This document shows positions 24,306-28,123 of a stretch of DNA of 28,234 nt, in pieces. The stretch's first letter is position 1; the number at the start of each line of letters is the position of its first letter. The DNA comes from a virus, in the IMG/VR virus record IMGVR_UViG_3300004463_000255, positions 1-28,234 of that record, one strand, 5' to 3'. Under the pieces are notes generated by a model that was not told where the DNA came from, ran no database searches, and saw only the letters and a list, made by a program, of their open reading frames with translations. The translations under genes and the position numbers were made by a program.

Positions 24306-24334
24306 ATTATACAGGTTGTCTCTAATTATGTCAA
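24306..24334 (-). promoter_or_regulatory. Perfect sigma-70-type promoter with leaderless ATG
   Basis: Minus strand TTGACA (24334-24329), 17-bp spacer, TATAAT (24311-24306), 6 nt, ATG at 24299. Both hexamers match consensus exactly. It starts right at the end of the small-RNA terminator, and probably drives the small membrane genes and perhaps the portal. Confidence 0.8.
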
Positions 24335-24335
24335 G

Positions 24336-24372
24336 AAACAAAAAAGCAGGTCACGGCCAGAGGGCTACCTGC
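24336..24372 (-). terminator. Intrinsic terminator of the small RNA
   Basis: Minus strand GCAGGT (24372-24367) pairs with ACCTGC (24351-24346). An inner GCC-CTCT-GGC stem lies between them. Six T residues (24345-24340) then GTTT follow. The outer stem is a perfect 6 bp. Confidence 0.75.
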
Positions 24373-24410
24373 AATTTTGCCAAACATACCTGAGACTATC
24401 TTTGGTCTCT
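24338..24410 (-). ncRNA. Predicted ~72-nt small RNA
   Basis: From the probable start near 24410 the transcript begins with hairpin GAGAC-CAAAGATA-GTCTC, continues through about 20 unpaired nt, and ends in a strong intrinsic terminator. It has its own extended -10 promoter and no open reading frame with a start codon and ribosome site. No known RNA family is recognised. It could act in trans as an antisense or protein-binding RNA, or be a short decoy transcript. Confidence 0.5.
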
Positions 24411-24416
24411 ATACCT

Positions 24417-24422
24417 ATTATA
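24417..24422 (-). promoter_or_regulatory. Extended -10 promoter of the small RNA
   Basis: TATGGTATAATAGG on the minus strand, TG-n-TATAAT with the -10 at 24422-24417. No convincing -35. It lies 14 bp downstream of the T-run that ends the longer RNA. Confidence 0.5.
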
Positions 24423-24435
24423 CCATACGGCACTC

Positions 24436-24476
24436 AAAAAGACCCCTCTTTTTAGTTACCCTAACGGGTAAGGGGT
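24436..24476 (-). terminator. Nested-stem intrinsic terminator
   Basis: On the minus strand ACCCCT (24476-24471) pairs with AGGGGT (24447-24442). Inside it TACCC-GTTA-GGGTA forms a second hairpin. CTTTTTGAG follows directly, with five T residues at 24440-24436. Confidence 0.65.
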
Positions 24477-24708
24477 TTAGTATCAAGAGTCATACCTGCA
24501 TAATGGATTAGGGGCGGCACTTCTTTAAGAGTATATATAGAGATTATATTTACTAGTTCTTCTTTTTAAGGTTCACTGTTGTCTATGCAGTATAAGACTC
24601 AGGAGTTAACCGATCTCCTAAACGTTTAGCTGATTTGATACACTATTTAACCTGCGTGCAACTTGGTTCAGTCAACCTCACCCGACAGCTAGTATGTTTG
24701 AATACTAT
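24436..24708 (-). ncRNA. Predicted ~270-nt noncoding RNA
   Basis: The transcript from the leftward promoter at 24715-24744 would run to the terminator at 24436-24476 through a stretch with no supported gene. It contains local hairpins: GAATA-TAG-TATTC at the 5' end, GGTT-GACTG-AACC, the palindrome CTAAACGTTTAG, and AGGAG-ATCGGTTAA-CTCCT. I see no tRNA, tmRNA, RNase P or 6S hallmarks. No family assigned. Confidence 0.4.
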
Positions 24709-24714
24709 ATTCTA

Positions 24715-24767
24715 ATTATAGCATATTGGGCTTAGGGCTTGCAATACCCCAGAGACTGCTGTATAAT
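24715..24767. promoter_or_regulatory. Divergent promoters sharing one palindromic -35 box
   Basis: TTGCAA at 24739-24744 reads the same on both strands. Rightward: 17-bp spacer to TATAAT at 24762-24767, then 6 nt to the ATG at 24774. Leftward: 18-bp spacer to TATAAT at 24720-24715, with TGC before it (extended -10). One hexamer would serve both polymerases in turn. Confidence 0.65.
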
Positions 24768-24773
24768 TAGATT

Positions 24774-24986
24774 ATGACACATCAACACGACTTTAGTATC
24801 AGCCAATGTGAAGAGGGCTGTGGGTGCAACTATCTCTTCGTTAGCTGTAGCGATCAAGACTGTGAGATTCAAATGTATATCTCTCATGGCTGGGGTAACT
24901 GCAACGTCGATTGGCAGTACCACATTCACCACGACGTAGATCATCTCAAGCGACTGGCACCCGAATGGGGTGAAGATGTCAGCTAG
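24774..24986 (+). CDS. Cys/His-rich small protein, 70 aa, leaderless
   Basis: Begins MTHQHDFSISQCEEGCGCNY. Cysteines lie at 12, 16, 18, 25, 30 and 43 and histidines at 3, 5, 38, 50, 52, 53 and 57, so a metal site is likely; the CxxxCxC and CxxxxC spacings do not match a finger I know. The ATG lies 6 nt after TATAAT with no Shine-Dalgarno site. The gene converges on and overlaps the next minus-strand gene by 8 nt. Its function is unknown. The first-gene position at a divergent control region would suit a regulator. Confidence 0.6.
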   Translation: MTHQHDFSISQCEEGCGCNYLFVSCSDQDCEIQMYISHGWGNCNVDWQYHIHHDVDHLKRLAPEWGEDVS

Positions 24987-25248
24987 ATTCTATTGTAGAA
25001 TAGGCTTGCACGTTTACGCCGACTATGGGGCGATACTTGTATGTCAACATTGCTTCAAAGTACGCAAGGGTGCCTTCTGGCATCTTAAATAATTTGACAT
25101 TTCGTAGTTTTCGCGCCACCTTAACTCCGTCCTTGTTCAAAAATGTATATAGAGAGACATCAACCTTCATCATTACTGGTCTTGCCTTAAAGGTGTTGGC
25201 TTTGCACAGTAAACTAAGGGAATATCCAGGAAAAAAAATTTTACCCAT
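24979..25248 (-). CDS. Hypothetical protein, 89 aa (start uncertain)
   Basis: The frame from ATG 25248 reads MGKIFFPGYSLSLLCKANTF, then KVDVSLYTFLNKDGVKVARKLRNV ... and ends VGVNVQAYSTIESS. The second part looks like a compact alpha/beta domain. An alternative start is the ATG pair at 25173/25170 (MMKVDVSLYTF), giving about 63 residues, with AAGG upstream; I cannot decide. The opposite strand also has an open frame here (25025-25264), but its composition is less protein-like. No family recognised. Confidence 0.5.
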   Translation of the reverse strand: MGKIFFPGYSLSLLCKANTFKARPVMMKVDVSLYTFLNKDGVKVARKLRNVKLFKMPEGTLAYFEAMLTYKYRPIVGVNVQAYSTIESS

Positions 25249-25419
25249 AGCTTGTACCGTCTAACGTCATTTATCTGAATAAAGCGGAAAAAATTTTGTC
25301 TGGGGTCGCTGGACCTTAAAAAAATACATATAATGAACGGAATCAGATCAAAAGTCAAATGTCAAGGCTTGACACTTGCAAAAATATATGCTTTATGGTA
25401 TACGACCTCCGTCAAAAGT

Positions 25420-25428
25420 TATACACAG
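25420..25428 (+). promoter_or_regulatory. DnaA-box-like site 1
   Basis: TTATACACA, an exact match to TTATNCACA, preceded by TCAAAAG and followed by GGGGGTATTG. Confidence 0.45.
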
Positions 25429-25487
25429 GGGGTATTGTATTAAATACATTTTACTTGACAAGCTCGGCAAGGTATGCATGCAAGAGT

Positions 25488-25496
25488 TATACACAT
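25488..25496 (+). promoter_or_regulatory. DnaA-box-like site 2
   Basis: A second TTATACACA in the same orientation, preceded by AAGAG and followed by TATCG and an A-rich tract. Confidence 0.45.
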
Positions 25497-25542
25497 ATCG
25501 TTGTAAAAAAGTAATAAGTCTATAAAATGCCTATGCTTAGTA

Positions 25543-25571
25543 TTGCATAAGCGTTTTTTGTGTGCTATACT
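25543..25571 (+). promoter_or_regulatory. Sigma-70-type promoter of the right-arm operon
   Basis: TTGCAT (25543-25548), a 17-bp spacer that includes a T6 run, and TATACT (25566-25571). The predicted start near 25578 coincides with the first base of a 5' hairpin. Confidence 0.7.
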
Positions 25572-25577
25572 TAGGGC

Positions 25578-25619
25578 ATAGCCCAAGCAAGCAAGGGGTA
25601 GGGCTATCCAGTAATCCCC
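25578..25619 (+). promoter_or_regulatory. Structured 5' leader, possible pseudoknot
   Basis: ATAGCCC (25578-25584) pairs perfectly with GGGCTAT (25601-25607). The 16-nt loop contains GGGG (25595-25598), which can pair with CCCC (25616-25619) just before the Shine-Dalgarno of the first gene. This would be a pseudoknot or an alternative fold. Confidence 0.4.
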
Positions 25620-25641
25620 ATAATAAAAGAAGGAGCCTCCA

Positions 25642-25941
25642 ATGGCAAATCCAACACAAGGTCCAACAGTAGTAGCAACAGTAATCCGCAAGTGGGAATT
25701 GGAAGATGGTACTCCCGTCCGTCCAGTATCCAATGTGGAAGACTACAGTCCAAGCGTCCTCATTAAAGTAAAAGAAGCGGACGCAAAAAAGACTTATGTC
25801 CGCCTGGACGACTATATCGCTCCAGTACGTGTATCCGCAGGGGAGGACGACTTAGTAGCCGCCGCAATCCTCAAGGGTATTCCAGAGGACGTCGCAAGGG
25901 AGCTATTCCGAGAAGCAAAAGCTATCCGCAAAAATAAGTAG
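25642..25941 (+). CDS. Hypothetical protein, 99 aa, first gene of the right arm
   Basis: Begins MANPTQGPTVVATVIRKWEL; GAAGGAG lies 6 nt before the ATG. The middle looks like a small beta-barrel (VLIKVKEADAKKTYVRLDDYIAPVRVSAGEDD) and the C-terminus a helix pair (LVAAAILKGIPEDVARELFREAKAIRKNK). No membrane segment or Cys. Placed behind a strong promoter and a structured leader, it should be well expressed. A regulator or small DNA-binding protein is possible. No family recognised. Confidence 0.75.
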   Translation: MANPTQGPTVVATVIRKWELEDGTPVRPVSNVEDYSPSVLIKVKEADAKKTYVRLDDYIAPVRVSAGEDDLVAAAILKGIPEDVARELFREAKAIRKNK

Positions 25942-25948
25942 CAAAAAT

Positions 25949-25971
25949 GGGGAGCTCCACGTGGGCTCCCC
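25949..25971 (+). other. Intercistronic hairpin
   Basis: GGGGAGC (25949-25955) pairs with GCTCCCC (25965-25971) around a 9-nt loop that contains CCACGTGG. No T-run follows, so it more likely protects or partly terminates the message than fully ends it. The words before and after it (CGCAAAAATAA) are repeated. Confidence 0.5.
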
Positions 25972-26006
25972 TATATCGCAAAAATAAATCCATAATAGGA
26001 GGGTAT

Positions 26007-26153
26007 ATGAAAAAAGTTATAATTGGAATAATCATTGGAATCCTGGCTCCGCTTGTCCTGGACTTGTTCCTGTTCGGAACCCCGTTCCCGTGTTCCACCG
26101 TTACCACTTATGAGGACGGCTCCAGCGTCCAGAGTTGCAAGGTCCGGGGATAA
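26007..26153 (+). CDS. Small membrane or lipoprotein-like protein, 48 aa
   Basis: Start at ATG 26007 with AGGAGGG 3 nt upstream. MKKVIIGIIIGILAPLVLDL then FLFGTPFPC: a Lys-Lys N-terminus, a hydrophobic stretch at 4-23, and a short outer tail with Cys29 and Cys44 (TVTTYEDGSSVQSCKVRG). It looks like a membrane-anchored or secreted peptide with a possible disulphide. Cys29 is too far and in the wrong context for a clear lipobox. Function unknown. Confidence 0.6.
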   Translation: MKKVIIGIIIGILAPLVLDLFLFGTPFPCSTVTTYEDGSSVQSCKVRG

Positions 26154-26188
26154 TCATGTATACAGTATCCCGACGGGAGGAATTCCGC

Positions 26189-26452
26189 ATGATAGAATGT
26201 CCAGTCCGTGACTTGTTTAAATACCGCTTTTATGGTAAAAATAGGATTCCGATCTCCTGGGATGAGAAGCTCTCCACGCCTTCCAAGGTCCGAGCGATAG
26301 TCCAAGAGGAGGTCCAGGTATATGGGAAGCCTCATGCGTCCATATGGCATTATGAGTATATGAGGAACGCCCGCTTGCGATTATCCGGCTGGAGCAAGTT
26401 GTCCGACGATGAGCTCCTGGAGAATATGCTTGACTTATTGGAAAAAGTGTAG
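26189..26452 (+). CDS. Hypothetical protein, 87 aa
   Basis: I start at ATG 26189 (MIECPVRDLFKYRFYGKNRI) with GGGAGG 8 nt upstream; an ATG at 26156 (MYTVSRREEF) is less well supported. The protein is basic and mixed alpha/beta, with KVRAIVQEEVQVYGKPHASI, WHYEYMRNARLRLSGW and a C-terminal helix LSDDELLENMLDLLEKV. The 3' end contains the -35 box of the next promoter. Serine codons are mostly TCC here, unlike the left arm. No family recognised. Confidence 0.65.
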   Translation: MIECPVRDLFKYRFYGKNRIPISWDEKLSTPSKVRAIVQEEVQVYGKPHASIWHYEYMRNARLRLSGWSKLSDDELLENMLDLLEKV

Positions 26453-26458
26453 TATACT
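26430..26458 (+). promoter_or_regulatory. Sigma-70-type promoter overlapping the previous gene's end
   Basis: TTGACT (26430-26435), 17-bp spacer, TATACT (26453-26458). It is followed by a short frame and a strong terminator, giving a transcript of about 170 nt. Confidence 0.6.
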
Positions 26459-26515
26459 ATAATCATAGTTATAAAATAACTATTCCAAAAACACAAAAGA
26501 AAGGAAAAACACATT

Positions 26516-26584
26516 ATGGGAATTTTTGCAATCCGCCACTATGAAAATCCGAACCGTGTAATTTTTGTAAAAATCGGAAAATAG
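26516..26584 (+). CDS. Possible 22-aa peptide
   Basis: MGIFAIRHYENPNRVIFVKI then GK and TAG, with AAAGGA 9 nt before the ATG. It lies between a good promoter and a strong terminator and so could be the product of a small dedicated transcript. Alternatively that transcript is a small RNA. Confidence 0.4.
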   Translation: MGIFAIRHYENPNRVIFVKIGK

Positions 26585-26604
26585 TTGTATAATAGAATAT
26601 ATTG

Positions 26605-26636
26605 ACAAGTCCAGGAAATCCTGGGCTTGTTTTTGT
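26605..26636 (+). terminator. Strong intrinsic terminator
   Basis: ACAAGTCCAGG (26605-26615), loop AAAT, CCTGGGCTTGT (26620-26630): 11 bp with one T-G wobble, then TTTTGT. A TTGTAA-17-TATAAT promoter-like pair (26565-26593) lies just upstream and would make only a ~35-nt RNA. Confidence 0.85.
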
Positions 26637-26649
26637 ATTCCATCATATT

Positions 26650-26691
26650 TTGGAATTCAGGAAAGTTTATGGGATAATAATATACTATCCC
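26650..26691 (+). promoter_or_regulatory. Promoter with operator-like inverted repeat, upstream of the transglycosylase gene
   Basis: TTGGAA (26650-26655), 17-bp spacer ending TGG (extended -10), GATAAT (26673-26678). The inverted repeat GGGATA-N9-TATCCC (26671-26691) covers the -10 and start, which would suit a repressor. Confidence 0.45.
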
Positions 26692-26692
26692 A

Positions 26693-26712
26693 CTTTTCGG
26701 ACGATCGGAAAG
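26693..26712 (+). other. Leader hairpin
   Basis: CTTTTCG (26693-26699), loop GACGAT, CGGAAAG (26706-26712), 7 bp with one T-G wobble. It stands about 30 nt before the repeated leader element. Confidence 0.5.
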
Positions 26713-26742
26713 TATGTGGTCCAGTAAGTTTTTGTAAAAAAA

Positions 26743-26788
26743 TGTCGCTGGGCACGTAAACTGCACCTGGAGGAAAAATCCGGTGGCG
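26743..26788 (+). repeat. Repeated leader element, copy 1
   Basis: Shares TCGC..GG..CGTAAACTG, TGGAG, AAATCCG and TGGCG with copy 2 (27682-27723). Hairpin CTGGA (26767-26771) / TCCGG (26779-26783) with a 7-nt loop. It lies about 40 nt before the start of the membrane-anchor gene. Confidence 0.5.
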
Positions 26789-26827
26789 TATAAATAAATA
26801 ATAAAACAACAAGAAAGGAGGTCTTAT

Positions 26828-27019
26828 ATGACCTTTAACAAACAAATCAACACTAACGTAGTGGAGCAACTTAAGTCCGCTACAATCCTCATTCTTATTG
26901 TAGGGATTGCTGCCTTTATTGGTGGTGTCCAGTATCAGAAGAATGCAACAGTTAGCGTCGAAAATAAGGTAGTCCTGAGTTCTGCTCAAGTGGCTCCTAC
27001 TGCCGACGTAAAAAAATAG
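26828..27019 (+). CDS. Membrane anchor, zero-frame product of a frameshift gene, 63 aa
   Basis: Start at ATG 26828 with a strong AAGGAGG 7 nt upstream. MTFNKQINTNVVEQLKSATI, then a Gly/Ala-containing membrane segment at about 18-36 (ATILILIVGIAAFIGGVQY), then a polar linker ending TADVKK at TAG. Alone it would be a small type II membrane peptide. The last two codons are AAA AAA within a slippery heptamer, and the -1 frame continues into the transglycosylase. So this is probably both a stand-alone peptide and the N-terminus of a 190-residue fusion. The weakly hydrophobic Gly/Ala-rich segment also suits a signal-arrest-release anchor. Confidence 0.75.
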   Translation: MTFNKQINTNVVEQLKSATILILIVGIAAFIGGVQYQKNATVSVENKVVLSSAQVAPTADVKK

Positions 27020-27052
27020 AAGGGGTTGTTGCTTCCCCTATTAAAGAGCAAC
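27010..27052 (+). other. Programmed -1 ribosomal frameshift signal (slippery site and H-type pseudoknot)
   Basis: The heptamer A AAA AAA (27010-27016) is in the correct phase before the zero-frame TAG at 27017. After a 4-nt spacer, stem 1 is AGGGG (27021-27025) / CCCCT (27035-27039). Loop 1 is TT. Stem 2 is GTTGCT (27028-27033) / AGCAAC (27047-27052), a perfect 6 bp. A single T joins stem 2 to stem 1, and loop 3 is 7 nt. These are normal dimensions for a frameshift pseudoknot. Confidence 0.75.
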
Positions 27053-27399
27053 TAGCTCCATGTGAGTTAGTAAGGGCGGAAATTGCCAAGTATCAAGACT
27101 GGGACGTTAGCGTTATGAGTGCTATAGCCCAAGCGGAGAACGGCAGTTGCAATCCACATCGTCATAACTTAACTACATCCGAAACTCATCGTAGGGCGGA
27201 CGGTTCGGTTATATGTATAGGATCATACGGCGTATTACAGGTCGGATGCCTACACTACACAGCGGGGGACGATGTTGATAGCCTAGAAACTAACGTCCGA
27301 CTGGCACATAATGCCTGGACCAGTCGTGAGAAGTGGGGCAACGGTTACGAGGCATGGACGACCTATTTAAATGGTGCGTTCAAACAATTCCTAAGATAA
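27016..27399 (+). CDS. Lytic transglycosylase/lysozyme-like domain, reached by -1 frameshift
   Basis: The -1 frame continues the anchor as IEGVVASPIKEQLAPCELVR and gives a 190-residue fusion. The domain has the SLT pattern: DWDVSVMSAIAQAENGSCNP with the catalytic Glu at fusion residue 104, IGSYGVLQVGCLHY (the GxxQ strand), and YEAWTTYLNGAFKQFL (C-terminal A-W-Y-G helix). This fold cleaves the glycan strands of peptidoglycan. The only start codon in this frame is ATG 27115, which has no Shine-Dalgarno site and would cut into the first helix of the fold; between the stop at 26965 and 27115 there is no ATG, GTG or TTG. So expression from the upstream start by frameshifting is the simplest reading. 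A sequencing error in the A7 run is the main alternative. Confidence 0.75.
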   Translation: MEGVVASPIKEQLAPCELVRAEIAKYQDWDVSVMSAIAQAENGSCNPHRHNLTTSETHRRADGSVICIGSYGVLQVGCLHYTAGDDVDSLETNVRLAHNAWTSREKWGNGYEAWTTYLNGAFKQFLR

Positions 27400-27410
27400 G
27401 GAGAGAGAGC

Positions 27411-27599
27411 ATGGCAACTGACATCCAAGACCAAGACGGCGTAAGCATAACACGTTTTGCAGCCGGACAAGGACAAGTAGCATTCCAAGTAACGTGGCGA
27501 AGTAGCGATCCAAATCAACTATTCAATTTCGTATCATTCGATGATATATTTGATGCGGACGCCTTCGCTCAGTTATTAAGGAAGCGACTGGTCAGATAG
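27411..27599 (+). CDS. Hypothetical protein, 62 aa
   Basis: Start at ATG 27411 (MATDIQDQDGVSITRFAAGQ), with AAGGAG 7 nt before the ATG; the open frame extends further 5' but that part lies in the transglycosylase gene. Pattern: two or three strands (GQVAFQVTWRSSD, NFVSFDDIF) and a C-terminal helix (ADAFAQLLRKRLVR). No membrane segment. It follows the transglycosylase by 11 nt and probably shares its message. Function unknown. Confidence 0.65.
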   Translation: MATDIQDQDGVSITRFAAGQGQVAFQVTWRSSDPNQLFNFVSFDDIFDADAFAQLLRKRLVR

Positions 27600-27621
27600 G
27601 GGAACCCTACTGGGTTCTCCC
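27599..27621 (+). other. Intercistronic hairpin
   Basis: GAACCC-TACT-GGGTTC extended by GGG/CCC with one bulged T: 9 bp in all, overlapping the end of the 62-aa gene. No T-run follows. A second small hairpin, CTGC-TCAGT-GCAG, comes next. Confidence 0.5.
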
Positions 27622-27681
27622 ATTCTGCTCAGTGCAGAGAGGAGTTCACATCAAGTTACGCATCCGCATTAGAACAAATGG

Positions 27682-27723
27682 GGTCGCGGTCGTAAACTGT
27701 CGATGGAGCTCAAATCCGTGGCG
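27682..27723 (+). repeat. Repeated leader element, copy 2
   Basis: Matches copy 1 over TCGC, CGTAAACTG, TGGAG, AAATCCG and TGGCG. Its hairpin is ATGGA (27703-27707) / TCCGT (27715-27719) with a 7-nt loop; the outer pair is A-T here and C-G in copy 1. A further hairpin with GGAC/GTCC and GCT/AGC follows (27723-27745). The rest of the 27600-27780 gap shows no gene. Confidence 0.5.
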
Positions 27724-27780
27724 GACGCTTTATTGAGCGGTGTCCGTTACATAATTAAATAAGCTCAGGAGGGTAAAATA

Positions 27781-27852
27781 ATGTCAGACTATCAAATCGC
27801 ACTGGAAATCGCAAAGGTATACGTTGCAACTACTGGAAAAACAAAGCTCTAG
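27781..27852 (+). CDS. Possible 23-aa peptide
   Basis: MSDYQIALEIAKVYVATTGK then TKL and TAG, with AGGAGGG 7 nt before the ATG, one of the best ribosome sites in the window. The next gene starts 1 nt after its stop and has no good site of its own, so translation of this peptide may feed the downstream gene. A leader-peptide or coupling role is inference. Confidence 0.55.
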   Translation: MSDYQIALEIAKVYVATTGKTKL

Positions 27853-27853
27853 T

Positions 27854-28123
27854 ATGAAGGACGATAACCTAAGCACAACACTTACTATTGTCGTAGGACT
27901 ACTCACGGTGGCTATTGTCCTGTTGAGTGTCCTGTATCACACCAAACCAACTACAACCGCCATGGATGTAGTGTATGACTACTGTAACCACAGTAGGATT
28001 CAAGACGAACCAAAGACATCGGAACAGACCTGTGGTGACCTTCAGGATCATTATAACGTCGAATTCCTTTGTTCGGAGCGTAACTCACAAACCAATAACA
28101 CCTGCTGGGTGGAGGAGAAGTAA
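27854..28123 (+). CDS. Small membrane protein with four extracytoplasmic cysteines, 89 aa
   Basis: Start at ATG 27854 (MKDDNLSTTLTIVVGLLTVA). An N-terminal membrane segment spans about 8-28. The outer part has cysteines at 44, 60, 73 and 84 (DYCNHSR, QTCGD, FLCSER, NTCWV), enough for two disulphides. It is translated immediately after the 23-aa peptide (TAG-T-ATG). A membrane anchor with an exported disulphide-bonded domain could fit a spanin-like, exclusion or lysis-regulating protein, but I recognise no family. Confidence 0.65.
   Translation: MKDDNLSTTLTIVVGLLTVAIVLLSVLYHTKPTTTAMDVVYDYCNHSRIQDEPKTSEQTCGDLQDHYNVEFLCSERNSQTNNTCWVEEK

Larger units (their letters stand above)
25265..25540. other. 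AT-rich intergenic region with DnaA-box-like sites; possible replication origin
   Basis: No gene is supported here. It contains two exact TTATACACA sites (25420-25428 and 25488-25496, same orientation, 68 bp apart), the inverted repeat GTCAAG-G-CTTGAC, two TTGACA elements, two TCAAAAGT words, and long A/T runs. It lies where leftward and rightward gene blocks diverge. DnaA boxes follow TTATNCACA. An origin is inference. Confidence 0.4.

Noticed and set aside
24436-24708. tmRNA, 6S RNA or RNase P RNA
   Set aside because: No tRNA-like ends, no long single hairpin and none of the conserved cores were seen.
25025-25264. 79-aa plus-strand ORF
   Set aside because: The opposite-strand frame looks more like a protein, and this one has no ribosome site or promoter. 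Not fully excluded.
26565-26593. Promoter TTGTAA-17-TATAAT
   Set aside because: It would run into the strong terminator within about 35 nt, so a productive transcript is unlikely.
27333-27410. 5' extension of the 62-aa gene
   Set aside because: This part is the transglycosylase C-terminus in another frame; AAGGAG supports ATG 27411.
27640-27745. tRNA gene (GAGCTCAAATCC looks like a T-arm)
   Set aside because: No 7-bp acceptor stem or anticodon arm with a proper loop could be formed, and copy 1 lacks the T-loop pattern. Treated as a leader element.
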